From Branchiostoma floridae (Eukaryota > Chordata > Leptocardii > Amphioxiformes > Branchiostomatidae): DNA of 64,000 bases. Shown in pieces: positions 10,298 to 25,200 of the stretch. Every line of letters starts with the position of its first letter. Positions within the stretch are counted from its first letter, which is position 1. The stretch spans positions 9,303,724-9,367,723 of the forward strand of contig NC_049989.1 in the NCBI RefSeq assembly GCF_000003815.2, given 5' to 3'. The notes below the pieces were generated by a model, which had not been told where the DNA came from, did not search any database, and saw only the letters and a list, made by a program, of their open reading frames with translations. The position numbers were made by a program, and so were the translations under genes.

Positions 10298-13200
10298 CTG
10301 TAAGAGAGATAACAAAACATTTTTACTCTCAAAGGTCATGACATTCTGAAAAAAGATCCAGGATATCTATCTCACACAAACTACATGACAAACTCTACAT
10401 AATCCATCATCTTCATACCTCAAATACTGATACGCATGCCATTTCTGAAACTCTCCAGAGGGCGTTTACTCTTATCGGGCTGTGCCAAAAGGAGTGGCCT
10501 GTATCCTACTTCAACATTGATTGGCCATTTTTCAAACCAAGATACCCATCTGCACCGACCCCATCATGAAACTACCTCAATAAGATCATAAAAAGAAGTC
10601 ATGAAGTCCTTTTAGTTTGTTCTGTTGGGCAGAGGTTAGATTTGCCAAATGCTAAATGTGTTTTGTGAGATATCCCAAGGGATGTTAGTGGGATTCTCCA
10701 GTTGTTTCAGGAACGTGACCAGCATCAAAGTCACAGTCCTTCGGTTTTGTCTTCGATGCAATCAGCGTTCTTTACAGCCACAGGAGTTAGAAATATTGCC
10801 ATGCTGAAATTAGCTACAATCCTCCTACTGCCCTCTATGCAACACGATGATGCAATTTCACCGATGAGGTCGGGGATGTAATTATCAGATCGACTTCTTG
10901 GAGTTCAACACGTGGCTTAGGGGCATGTCTTGCAGCAAGGACTCTGGGCAGTCTTTATCTTTGATTGGGTTGTAACGGTTGGCAGTCTGCCCAACACTGT
11001 GTGATACACCCAAAAGATATATCTAGTCATTCTTTGGTGGTGAAATGACTTGGGTCTATTGGGGGGAAAATCCATTTTAACCCTCTTGGCACTTTATTAG
11101 CTTGTGGTAGGCCAGACGAATTCCCTTCCCTAATCAAATTCTGCGATGAAACATGCCACAATCTAAGACAGCGTAGAGGGAAATCAAGATAAAGTGCTGA
11201 ACTCTCTATCCTTTGGGACATCCAATATCTGAAGTGAATCGTCTGACCGCCGTGAACCTAAAACAACGAATCATATCTGCCGTGACTTCACCTCTTGTTG
11301 TCATTTGATTTTCTGTGTGATTCACATGATACCTAACTGCAGCATTTTTGCCAGATTTTCTGAATACGTCTCTTATTTCTCAGAAAACTTGTCCAGCGAT
11401 ATGGATTGACTGAAGAAAAATGTGTCATGTTTGCCATGATTTTCGTTCTGTAAAATTATGTTTTTCGTCAGCAATAAAAAGAATGGTTAAAAAAAAGGCT
11501 AAGAACAACAGAACAAACTAGTGTCTTACCTGATATTGTCCTGTCATTGTCTGTTGTGCCGTTGTTGTGGCTGAGAAGATCTTGCCCCCGGAGGATGGTT
11601 CAGGTGTCAGTGACATGGTAATCCCAGCAACGACAATGGCCTTGATGCCCTTGATTGTGACCTTGTCATCAGCGACCATCAGTTCCTGAGCTCCCATCAG
11701 TCTGCCATTCAGTGGAGAGATGACCTAACACAAAAGGGTCAAGAGATTTTTTTAAACAATGCTAAAAAAAAGCTTGTATCCTCTAAATCTTGGGAGAAGA
11801 TTCTGACAAAAGTCAGACTGACCATTACTGACTATAACAGGCCAAAGTGGGCCATAGCCTTTGATTGTAATTTGTTTACCAGCGAACATAATTGTACCAT
11901 CAGGATACCATGTTTCTACCAAACTTCATAAAACGACACCCTACCCCCACTTACTCCCTTGCAATGCCCAGAATAGCCAGAAATTAACATTTCTGTGCAT
12001 CTTAGAAAAAAGAAATGCATCAGATCTTTAAAAATTAAGTTGCAAGTATTCTCCCTACGATTGTTGATATAATCCTGCAGAAGTGTACAGACAATGGTGT
12101 TGCACACTATGATAGAGCTACAACACATACCTGTATTTCTGTAGTCCCTGGCACTTTGGCGTTGACTGTCCTCCCCTTCAGGGATGCGATGGATTCGTCC
12201 GCAACACGGATAAAACTGGACACAAGTTCCGTAATCTGGAGGTACCTGTCACCCAGCAGGAACCGGTTTTCCCCGGCTGAAGAAAATCACCAGAAAAATA
12301 TAAGTATTAGATATGGTGGAGAAAGTCCTCTGAAACTTGGAATCAGAATTATCAATTTTTTTGTTTAATAAGTGTAATGCTGCGAAAATACAAAACAGAG
12401 TTGAAAACAACGCTTAAATCATGTGTCAAAACCACAATAACTTGTCCAAATTCCAACACGAAATGTTCTGATGTAGTTAACTTGTTCTTTGTTTTGCCGA
12501 CAAGTATCCACACGCCAAATATCAAATGAACCCACCTTGATCATGAGTTATGCTGTATGCAAACAAACAAACCTAACCACAAATGGAACCAACAACACAA
12601 CCTCATGGTTTAAAATATGTAATACATGTATCTGAAAACTCACCCAGGTCATCCTCTGGAGTGTAGAAACGAGTGAACACCTGCACCGTTGCATGCTGGT
12701 ACCGTAGTCGACAGGCTGCCCGTGCCTTCCCCTCAGTGGCACTGTCTGGCGAGACCTCCTCGCGGAGCAGCTGACGTGGGTCAAAGTTGAGCTTTGCTGC
12801 TGCACTACGTGACTGTCTACTGAGTGGGACAAGATGACAATATAAGTTTTGGTAACATTTCTTTGTTAACACCTTGCCTGAGTACCATCCTCCGTAGTGA
12901 CTATGGACACTACGGAGGATGGTACTCGGGCTAGTCAACACCACTGATTGCTATTGGACCCTACAACCTAAATTTGCCAACTATCAGACTAGTTTAGACA
13001 TGAAAAAACTTTATGATGGATTCAATCCAATTTCCTGACTGTCTCTGGCCTTATTCATACAGATAAAATAAATCACTGCATATTCTGAATGTAAACTGTT
13101 TAATTTCCTGCATTTCTACAGTACTCTAGAGATCTTTAGTCCCATTTGAAAAGCTGCAATCAAACTTCCGTTTCAAAATTCTTATTAAAACTTTAGATTG

Positions 13201-16200
13201 CCACAGGTAACTTCTGAAAGAAGAGTGACACTCCGGTCCATTGTGTGCTTTTCAAATTTCTATTCTTTTAGCACAAACAGTGTATAGTGTACACATGCAA
13301 GTAAAGACGAGTATTTCTGCCTGGGGATACTGAAAATCTATGGTATGTTTGAGTTCAAACAATCAGCAGCGACAAAATGGGAGCATATGTTTGCAGTGAG
13401 ATAACTTTCCAGTCAGAGGTCACCTTGTAAACGTTTTAAAAATCACAGAATAAGAAAATAAATAATTCATGACAGTAAAATGTGATAGTGAGAGAAGCAC
13501 ACCTGTTATAATTGTTGTCTGACACTAGCGCCACCTTCCATCCCTTGATCTGACTCAGTCGGGTGTCGCTGAGCTCTACGGTGAGGGGCAGCTCCGGCAT
13601 CCATACCGTGAAGTTCAGTTCCGTAAACACGTCTGCGTACGAGACAATGATGGTGGCGTGCTGTGATCCTCTCATTTCTGTGCCGTCAAGATACACCATG
13701 GAACAGTCGTGCATTACCTTAGATGAGGGGAGAGAAGCAAACTTTTATTGCATGATCATTTATATCTTGATTTCCTGAAACAAATTACATGTTCACACAT
13801 ATATACTTACCGGTATTCAATTGACAAAAAATCATCATGATGAGTACTTAAAATAAGTTTCCTACAAATTGCTAAAATACTTCAAGATAATCATTTTTAT
13901 AAAAACTATTTGGGACGAACGAACCCACTCAAATGCTATCACAGAAATATCAGTAAACGTGATGTCTTAACAGACTCAGCAGATAATTTGAATCTGCCAA
14001 AGGTTAATTACCTGCGCGCGGAGGCGTGAATTATTGACAAACAGACAGACTTCCCCGCTAAAATTGCTTTTCCGTAATTTGCCACACGGATGATTCTAAA
14101 TCTTATTTCCGAGCGGAATGGAGGCGAGAAATGTATGGAAGAACACGGGTCAGTCTGTAGGGCAATAACACCTACATGGTATGTTCACAATGGAGCCATT
14201 AACACAGTGAAATATGGCAGACTTCAGCACTCTGGTGCTGTAAAACATATAATAGCTTTCATATCAAAGTATACTACAGAGAGTGTATCATCCAAATGGC
14301 ATATAAAATGCGGGGGCGAAAGGGTATAGAAAAGTAACCCACGTTTCTTATGAATAATCAATGAGATGAACACGGATGCCTCAAGGGTTCAACAATAACA
14401 CATCTGGCAGTTTTAGAAAAGCTGATGCTGGTGTTTCTCAAAAACGCTTAGTGTTTTGATTGCATGCATGTCTTTTTCAAGCTCATAAGTGAAAAAAGAT
14501 TCCTTCATAGTCATACATTTCAAACAGTTATAGTTTAAAAAACTAATTTTCTATCTTGTATAACATGGGGAGGAGTATTGTGCGTGCATTGAAAACAAGT
14601 GTTTTATGACAATTTAGCCCATTACAGGAATTTTGTTTTGCAACAAGCAAAATATCTTTGCAGATGTTATTTTTCTACGTTATCTTTCATGAGCAGTTTC
14701 AGGTATCCTTATCTCAGCATTGAGTATTCCGCACCATAGTCAAGCTGAAATTTTTACCTTGATAACATCAGTGCCTGGCGACGTGCACGTCGCCTTATCG
14801 CTGATATCAATCACCTTCCCAGACCGCATCACGGCAAGCACACGCAGCGGTGTCGACACATGCAGCCCATTCAAGACTGCTGTATTCAAGAGCTGAGTAT
14901 GCTGTTAAGTAGAAAACAACAAGAAAAACGATTAACACAACATGAACATGTCATAAAAACAATCAATAATGTTTTCTTCTAATTTCTGTCAGGTCATACA
15001 TAATGGGATATTCTCGTAATCCTCTTTACTTCCATTAGGCCATTTCTTTGTACAGGTAAGTTTGTAATGCTTATCCAAACAATCTAACAAGGTGGTCTTC
15101 AGCACAGCAAAGCTCATGTCAGTTATTTTAGCAACTGTGCTATAAGTCTTTACCTAAAATGGCAAACGAGAATAGCTCTTAAAATACACAACTCAATCTT
15201 TTGATTCTACTTCTGTCCTATGAGTAAGTCTGTAATTATTGTTTTTGTTGGTTTTCTGAGTATTACAGTTGGTCTTCAATTGAAAGATCTACCATTAATA
15301 ATAATAAACAAGATGTCGGATGGCTATAGAATTGTGTGTGGCCAAGTCTCCATGCTCTAGTAATCAATCAAGTTCACATGTATTGACAGCAGCTGTCACC
15401 TTAGCAATGGGGACAAGGATGGGTCTCTCTTCCTCCGAACTTTCCTCGCTGTCCTCCCGAATTTCTAGATGGGTGATGATCTTCTGGTTCGGGGTGAAGA
15501 CCTCCCGCTGCATGTCCTTGACCTCGTATTCGATGCGCCAGTTGATGCGAGGACCACCATGTTCAAGGCTCGACACGTTACCCGCCAGGAGGTCCCACTC
15601 GAAAATTGGTCTGGGGGGAATTTCTCTGCAAAAACAAAAGATTTTGTCAGACCGACTTATTTTAAAAAATGAGAATATATTGATATAACCAAAGACATAA
15701 AATATTTCCATAAAAGCCTACAAAATCTAATTTCTCTTCTACATTAAGTTTGTCAAGTGCAAAAGGTCACTCCTATCCAAGGAAATAATTTTTCTTCTAA
15801 TCCTATCACAAGTAAGCAAAGACTGCTTTATTTCAAATGTCAAATCCATATAAAAATATTAAAGTGCCACATAAAATCAACCAAGTGTTATAGACAAAAT
15901 AAAGTATACTGGTATATAAGAAGAAGTATATTGATAGATATATTGTTACTATGAAGAAGTATATTGAAATTTTTGATACAACACGACGTGTAGACCAGAT
16001 TTTAAGGGCTAAGTAAGGCACTGATTTTATTGTTTGAAACTAATAACATTGCATTGACTTTGACGGAGTAACCAAAATGAATTGTATACATTAGAGAAAA
16101 TTACATAGGGCCCCTATTAACAGCACGTATTGCATCCTCCCAATTTAGTGATGGGTTGTACAAACCCAGACTTATTATCTTCCAGAATATCTATGTGAGA

Positions 16201-19200
16201 TCATTACCCAGTCTGTCACTGGGAGGGCTAAATGTACCTACTGGGAAATTGATGGGCTACATGAGACTGAGGCTGAACATGTGCAGGCATTCCGCAGGGG
16301 TTCTCAATTTTTCATGAGCCTGTTTACACAGTAACTCCATCTAACAATGAATCACACATTTAGACATGAAAATTACTCCACTATCCTGACCTCCCTGAGA
16401 TGTCTGGTCGTTTAACAACCACCAAAATGGCTTTGGAGATATCCTCTGTCAAATATGCTTTGATGTCCCCCACATACAAGTGCCTCAATCGTTGGCAACA
16501 ATTTGTCCCAAACATAGCAGTCATAGCCTGGTAAGGACCAGGGATTTTGGACTCCATGTTGGGTTTCAACCAAATAGTCTCTTTGACCCCATGGAAGGAC
16601 AAGCCGATCACTATTTCAGCACTGTACCCACTTAGCATTGGGATAACATCCATTTTTGGAGACTAAATCCGAGGGACAAATTAGGAAGGGGCCATTATTT
16701 GGGAGGAAAATTGGAAAAAATTCTCCAGGGCGCAGTTCATCATTTAATCCATGCACACAGACAGAAATGAGCTCATGTTTCATAGTAATGTTGGTAATGA
16801 GAATCTATAGACCTAATTCCACAACCTGTCACTTAGTCCAAAACTTGGCTTGCTGATATCTTATTCTCATATTACAGGTAATATTACACCCTGCTACCCG
16901 TTATGTCTGTATTTGAGTGGCGTGCATGTGAGCATGGATATAGATTTTTTACTAATATGGTAATATTTATTCTGCAATGCAATGGAATCCTGTCATATCA
17001 AATATTCAATTTCTGGTCCAAGAAAATTATGGTACAATTCTGCACATTCAACTAATGTGAAGCCTTACCTCTAGTCACCAAATGCATATTTTTGACACTA
17101 CATTATTTGAAAGTTTTCCTTATCTACACAATTATCTCATTTCCCTTTCAAAAATCAATGACATGTTTCATACACAAATTTTAGGCAGCTCATTTCAGAT
17201 AAGCCACAGGACAGCAGCATTTTCTTTGGCTCCATGGGGCAAAATTTAATTACAAAGTGTGTTACTCTATAAAAAAAGACAGATGTGTATACAAAACACA
17301 ATTTTTGCTGTCCCCATTATCATATATAAACACTAATGAATGATAAGAAGACCATGAAAGATAGCTGTTTTAGTGTGAAAAAGTCATTCTTTATGAGGGA
17401 GGTGCAACATGCATATACTTTTTTCTATGAACTATGTATAAATGTCATCTGCTTTATGACTTAAAATGGACTTCAAGTGCATATAAAGATCAAAGAGATC
17501 CCAATAATGATGTCCATTACACAATGAATGACCAACCCTAAGCCATATAAGCACTCTGGTCCCACCATTTCAATTGCATAGAAAAGGGGGCCAAGAATTA
17601 ATCTAGGCTAGGATTAGGGTTTGCCATTCAATATGGCTAAGTACACAGTGGGACTGATTCTGATACTGTAAACAATTTAAGCTGAAAGTTGTGAAACCTC
17701 TGACACTTGGTGAAATCTGTACCAAAGCCACCTGTACTTTTGCCCCATTGTACCAAAGAAGTTTGACTGCCATGGAGGGACAAGTGTGAGCATGATTCTT
17801 CACATTCTGTTGTACAGGAAATTCCAACTCAAAACTTTCCAAACACTGTTCACATTCAAGAGGGCTTTGAAATGCTATTAGCGTCCTGAGTCTGTGGCCC
17901 GAACTTCAGGAGGGACAAAAGGAGGGAGAGGTACGGCGAGCACGGCAAGACTCTGGAGTGTGGTTTCTAAACACAGCTGCCTGCGTGGTCTTCTCTCCGA
18001 TAACCCAAAGTTTGTTGACGTTTCTGCTTGGAGGGTATCGCGCCTCCTCTGGCTGAATACGCTGGCGGAACGTGACACCACACCAGCTGTCTTGATTACA
18101 CTAATTAAAGAATCTACTGGAGCATTCAAGACTGGCTGCCAGTGTTCAAATATTGATACTCGAAAGGTGGACGGACGTAGCGTCCATTTTGGTGAGCGCA
18201 CTTCACCCCCCTCCCCGTGTCTGAGGATCAAGCTGGTCACACATGCCCGGCACCCCTTCGGGCCCTTGTGTGTTTAGACTGAGCGTGTGTCGAAGGTGTG
18301 CATGGAAGTTTGCTGCACCACGTTTGCAATGATGACTCACTCTCCAAATAATGCTCTTACACCACGTGTTTCATTTATGTCCAAGAGCATTGAAATATTT
18401 CTTATAAAATTTTTGTTAATTCACAGTTTAGCCCAAAGTTACTTTCAAAATTTTATGGAGAAGACTTGTAAAAATGCAAACAATTGTCGCTTTGCTTCTT
18501 CTCCAAAGGAACATCATGTATCTGTAACACCTTTATCCATTCTCTCCAGAACACTGTAGAACGCAAAATCTCATTAGCAAGTACTGCCCTTACTGTTCAA
18601 TGTTTACAAGCTAGGATTAGCTAAAGCACCCCCAATCCACACCGGGCAGCCTGTTTGACTTTGAACTTTTCGCCTAATCGGTCTGAAGACTTTGCCCCCT
18701 CTCGAGAAATGTTGTAATTATACCCAAAAGAAATTACAGCGTGCTTCGCTCTGTTCAGTTGCCTCCCAGGTTGGATTTTCTCCCCTCTTACAATCTTTCC
18801 TTTCAAGCACTTCCTCCCGAAATTGCATTCCATGTAAAGCTTGATTCCACCGCAGTCTACCAGTGCACTAATTAGGCACCTATCAATGGAGTTTTGACGG
18901 TTGTGGCCATGGCCATTTCAGAAGAAAGAAAGCAATTTCTGCCTTTAAATCTAATTATTTCTCTAACCAACACATGATAGCTCTGGGCAAACACTATATG
19001 GGCACCAAGGACTAGTTTCAGATATAGATACTTCACTGTAACACAACAGCTTCAAAAGCAAACAATAGTAACATGTATACAAGCATTTAACACACAGTAC
19101 TTCCATACTGTTGTTGGACCAGACTGCTTTGTTTTAACATATAACATTAACTTACACCCTTTTTGAAGATTACATTGAAAGGTGTGTGCTAAAAAGAACC

Positions 19201-22200
19201 CCCTTTCCGGTGCAAATTGTTACAAAATTCCACGGAACCCCATTGGATTAATATCTATGGGGCAGTAATCGTGGATGCAAGGTTTCTTCTAAGCCTTCCT
19301 GGCTAGAGTTTGCAATGCAAATTGCTATCGACCATCAACAAGATTAGTGCGTTCTACACTCTGCAGTTTAACAAATGAACCAGTTATTAAAGAGAACCTT
19401 TCCTAGGGAATGGCAAGCTGGCGGGATGTTTTGAAATCAAGCAATCAATGGAAAACATGCTGGCCAGTCCTAATTGAAAGGCATTTGCCGTGCAGAGTCC
19501 TTCATGATTGGATAGGTCTACCGGAAAGAAGTATTTTCTAAAACCTACTGCTCAGGAATATCGTATCTATACCAGTGCTCTATGTTTGGGGAACCTAAAT
19601 CATTCAAATTCCTTTTATCTATTCAAGTAATACTTGCTCCCAACACACAAAATCTGATTTGCATATCTCCTCTTTTGATAGGGATCATCTGGAAGGTAAA
19701 ATGCATTTTAGCTATGGGCAAAGATAAACGATATAAAGGTAAACCGAGTAATTTTTATATCTTTGAGAGAAATCTTTACCTTCCTCATATACAATACATA
19801 ATTCCGGGTTTCATGTATTGCTTCCTTCCAACCTTAGAATTCCAGAAGCTTTGTTAACAGAATTTCAGCAAAATGGCTCCCGTTTTTTCCTACTGTGCAG
19901 GCATGTTATAATTGGGCAACTTGTCAACCCCCAGGAGTATTGGCAGGCCCTGGAATCCTGACAGGAATGCCCAGTATTTTGCCTGACCCCTGGGGCTTGT
20001 TATGTCTGACAGGTGCGGAGTCCCATGCTGAGATCCCCACCACCCCTGGGTATGTAGTGGGGAAAGCTGCAAGTCAACTCCAGACACCCACATTTCATCA
20101 CCTCTAACTACACAAAATTGCCGCTAGCTTGTAGCCCAGAATTTTTTTAAGCAAAATTCTAGCACAAAGCACCTCTGTATAAATACATTCTAAATGAACA
20201 CTGACGTCATTGTGCACAGGGAAAGCTATTTTTCTTGACTAATGCACCAGAAAAGAAATGAAAACATGGAAAGGAACACATTTTCCATGGCTAGTACTAA
20301 AAATGTAATACTGAGAGCAGTAAGACATCTAATAAGGGAAACATTTGGGTTGCCGAGAGTTCTTAAAATCCAACAAAATCCCTCAGAATCCTGCCACCAC
20401 GCAGGATCCTTTGTTCTCCTCTCCGTACTGGGGCAGTTTTGCTATGTGATAAACGTAAACCAATCCTGACTTGAAAAGGGAATATCACTTTCACAGGAAA
20501 ACATGTCCAAGTAATCTCTCTATCTCCCTGGATGGTTGGAGACTCTACACATGGAAGGGCTTCCTTCACAACCGAGACAAAATAAGAGTGAGTGGCTACA
20601 CCATTTTCTCCCAGTTCAAGCAGGTCACCTCGTGGTCTCGACAGATTGCAGTTTCCGACATATAAACATGTAATTGATCCGTGAGGAAACAGAACACACA
20701 GTGCAACCGCCTGCGTTATTTGGGGAACTACGTTTCGAAGAGCACTGCTTAACCCGCTCGTAAAAATCCACCTCTCTAGTAGGTACCAAGTTGTCCTTGC
20801 ACATCATTTCAAAACCACATATCAACAATGACAGAAATGTAATGATTAAGGAAATCTTTCTTTCACATTCAGATGGTCAAACCAATAAAGTACTGACCCA
20901 TAACCTTGATATCTGCTGAAAATGCACTAGGAGTCAATAATCATCCATTGTGTAACATCAGGTCATCAGTTATATCTGCTGCACATGCATAAAATCCATG
21001 ACCCAAAGGAAACACTGTGTACTTAAATTTTGTCAGATCTGCAAATTGCAGTGAAATGCAATAAGGTAGAGAAGTCCTTAACAAACTCTTAACCTGAAAA
21101 TCTCAAAAAGAGTAGAGCATATATAAAAATAATTTTACAGTTTCTTATTAACATAAATAATATATCAATGATCTGCTTTAAAACAGTATTTTTTGTGTAA
21201 TGTTACTGAATGATGTTTGCTATAACAAGTCATAAATAAAAACCAAATTTCATGTCACTTTGAAGACTCTACAAGCACAATTGCAAATTCAGAATTCTCT
21301 GATTCAAATCAATATTCTGGTGACAACACCTCTCACAATGGAATATCTCGAAGCTGTTATGACCAAATCTTTCTACCCTATGATGCAGATTCTGTACCCT
21401 TCCCATGCATTGCCTATTCTCTGTGGAGTAATAAACCAGTGCATCAGGATACCTATTAGGCTTTAGGTGGCTCTTACCAGGAAAAGCGAGACTCAATCTT
21501 TTCACCCGCATTCCATATCAACTGCAAAAATCTAGCTTTAGAACAGAACATTTCTCTGCAATCCTCACCGTCATGATAAATATCTATGGTTTAAATATCA
21601 ATTCCAAAGGCATGCTGATATTAAAGCAAGAAAGCTATTCTGGTACTGGTAGCTTCTCTTTTTTTATTAAAAAAATGGTTATGAGACCAGTAACATCCAA
21701 GAGGAAAATCCTCCCCCCCAGGCCACAGGAAATAACAGTCTATAATAATTGTACATTCATACACAAATGTCAGTCACAAAGGACCAGGCAGCAATACATC
21801 ATTTACATTATGCCATCAAGATAGAAGTACATGCCAATGATTAAATAAAGTCAATGAAGCAAAGCTGTTTTAACCTTCCCACATAGCTTGCTTTTAAACA
21901 TTTGAACATGTGTGATAACACCATTTTGCAGTCTTCTTTATTTTCTGACTTTTCAATCAGCATGGGGTGTTATGTTTCTGTCTGTTTCAGACAAAACACA
22001 GCCACTGGTTTGAGCTTCCCCTCTTTAATCCTTCCAACATACACCTAAGCTTCCAGGCCAGATGTGTGGTAGGGATGGCCCTTTCTTGCTAAAAGTCTAG
22101 TGCCTGAAAAAAATCAACTATTGATGAACTGCAATATCCCAGGCAATAAATTATAGCGGGCAAGGGGTTACGTACCTCTGCATTGCGATTTGTTGCTGCC

Positions 22201-25200
22201 ATTGTCTTTCAGCTTCTGCTCGCTGTGGGTCCATGCTTGCGGTAACGGTCATGCTTCCATGTTTCTGGTTGCTCGAAGTAGTGATCTGCCATCTTGTGGG
22301 GTCCAAGGGCCTTGCTCCAAGTACCTGAATGCCATTTTTGGGTTTAGCCCTGAAACAACAACAAAATATACAAAATCTTTCTCACAAAAAGGTGAAGAAA
22401 TATTTACAAATGTTCCTAAAATTTCCACCTTTGAAGCATTCATATGAAAAATTTCTAATCCCATTAAAATCATGTTTAACCAAGGATTCTCTATTGCTCT
22501 TAATTAATTTTTTGATTCTACCTGCTATGGTGTATTTATGGTACCACACTTGCATTATAAATAACACATCCAAGCTTTGCAATAGCATGTTTATAAGATA
22601 ACCACATATCATATAGCTTTTAATAAATTATGTTCTTTAAAAAAATTTCTATTTTTACCCGTTACAGGGTTAGCTTTTAACAGAATTTTTCTTTGACACA
22701 AGTGAATAAAAGCAACAAAATTTGTACACATGAAAAGGACTGGAGATCTTGTGAGCTCAAACAGCAAGTCTTTGATCTCTGACCTTGTTTCCATATCAAA
22801 CAAGGTATCGGTAACCTACACCCTTTGATGTATTTTTCTTTCTCAAAGCAGAGACAAATGTATTAATTTACACTGGCACACTGCTGGAGCTTTACAAAGG
22901 CTTGTTTGCACAAGATTGTTCACATGGATAGAAAGACTCTTTTTAGTATTCTGTACTTGCAACTTGTGGTCCCCATGTGTATCTGCTTTTCTTTTTGTCA
23001 ATGGTCTTGATCAATGCTACATAAGATTATTCATGGCCTAAATCTAAATGTAAGCTTGTACAGTGGAACAGTGGCATTTCATGTGACAGTAAAAACAAAC
23101 TCTCGCTTGTGAAAGCACATGTATACAATGACAGGATAAGCATTTTTCAAAGAGTAAAATCCTGTATTCACATGCAACAACACTACAACCATTACTATTG
23201 GTTGATAAATAGCATTTTTTTTCTTATTTTGTAATTTTTCAAAGAGGATTTACAATGCAGCATTATTTGCTGTATTATCCCTGTGCAATGCACATGTGAC
23301 TTCAAATATCCAAATGACATTCTTGATACGGCCTCAAGTATACCCTTTTTTAATGAGGATCTTAAAGTACCTGCCAGGATGATCAGATATGAACTTACAT
23401 TACTGCAATCAGTTATAAAATTGCTTTGTTCTGACTACATCATGCCTGTGGCATACACCGCGTAAAACAAGATTTATCTACATTTGCAGCTGGAAATTTT
23501 ACAAAAATTCACAAAGGAAATCATGTGTTGGAAACATCAGTGTTGCCGGTTCACAACCCCAACTTCTCTGATTGCCCTCCCAGCTTCAATTATTGATCTA
23601 TGCGAACGCCAGACAGCCATTTTGCCCTTGAGACGACATTGTCAGCCATCATCACTTGGTGGGGCGACACCTCAATGTCAAATAGATTTGACCCTCCTTC
23701 CTTGCCTGTATTTCAGTAGTATCCTCTTGCCCTTTTATCAGCTTTACACACACTTTAGGATGCAGAATCAGGGTATTAAATGTCAGAACCAGAGGTGATT
23801 ACATTTAATACAATTGCAGGCTACTAGCAAGGACCTTTTTGAACCTTCTGAAGATAGGAAATGGGTGATAAGGAATTGCTCAGTCAGTGGCCTAAATTTC
23901 TTATTTCAATGACATGTTATAAATTGTATGGTGAGATCTGTTTATTCATCACTTATATTATAAATTTTGGCAAGGAGATTATGCAGAAAGCAAACTCCAT
24001 GACATTTTAAAACCATGCCTTTGTAAATCCAACGGAAATGGGTGATAAGGAATTGCTCAGTCAGTGGCCTAAATTTCTTATTTCAATGACATGTTATAAA
24101 TTGTATGGTGAGATCTGTTTATTCATCACTTATATTATAAATTTTGGCAAGGAGATTATGCAGAAAGCAAACTCCATGACATTTTAAAACCATGCCTTTG
24201 TAAATCCAACGTTAGATTACACAGTGTCTGCAATCACATCTCAATTTATCTTCCAGATATCATTATCTGTGTTTATCTTATACTCTCAAGGGAATGTTTC
24301 TGACAGTCTTATAACATAATGGATTGGGACCAGAATTTGTCCTTTAGAAATGCTGATTAATGAGCCCCTAATGCTGCAGAGTTTATAACTCCTTTCACTT
24401 TTCATAAACATTCACATATAAAGCAATATGAGGGTAATATATAAGCAACTTCTATTATTTTCAAGTTGAAAAAGGCCTATTAACCATTGTGAATCACAAT
24501 ATTACGTATACAGCAGTTACCAAAACACCTGTTTTTTTGGCATGATGGGTTTAATTTTTGTAAATTGCAAGTGCCCGAGTTGCATAAAAATGATGCTGCT
24601 TTTTAGAATATGGGAAACAGCCTTTTCAGAGTTAGAAACCCCCTAGATTTTTCCTGGTTTGGAAACTTTGGTTTCTCCTTTCCACAGTAAAAGCCTTCTA
24701 CAGCAGTGCTGGACTTGCAGTTCGAGTCCAATACACCTATTGAACTGCATACAGCCTATTACAGGGAGGTAGAATTCAGGGGCCAAGCAATGGCAGCCTC
24801 CTTTTAATAATACAGGAGATCAATATCTACATCACAGATCAAAAGGCTGCTACAGCAGACATCCATTCTGATACTGAACAAATCTGATGACTAAGTTTGA
24901 TCCCAGGATGTAACATACCAGCGTTTCAATAAATGTAGTAATGTATATACTGCTCTGTGATCGGACTTGTTACATGTAATTATTAATTTGTAACCTATCC
25001 CAATGGAAAAGTTATTTTAGTCCCCACACATGCCATAATGAAACATTGGGAAGATAGGAATTCAGGCATACTAAGTGGTATCAAATTTTCTCAGGTACTG
25101 GAGATGAAAAATTTCGTGAACAACAAAGATGGCTACACAATCACTGGCAAAGCATCATGGGTATTGAATGGAAATGCAGGCCATCTCTGTTCCCAGGGAG

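Noticed and set aside
16381-16653. 90-codon minus-strand ORF as an extra TMEM132 exon
   Set aside because: Exons 3 and 4 already join in phase and match the family without it. No good splice sites frame the ORF.
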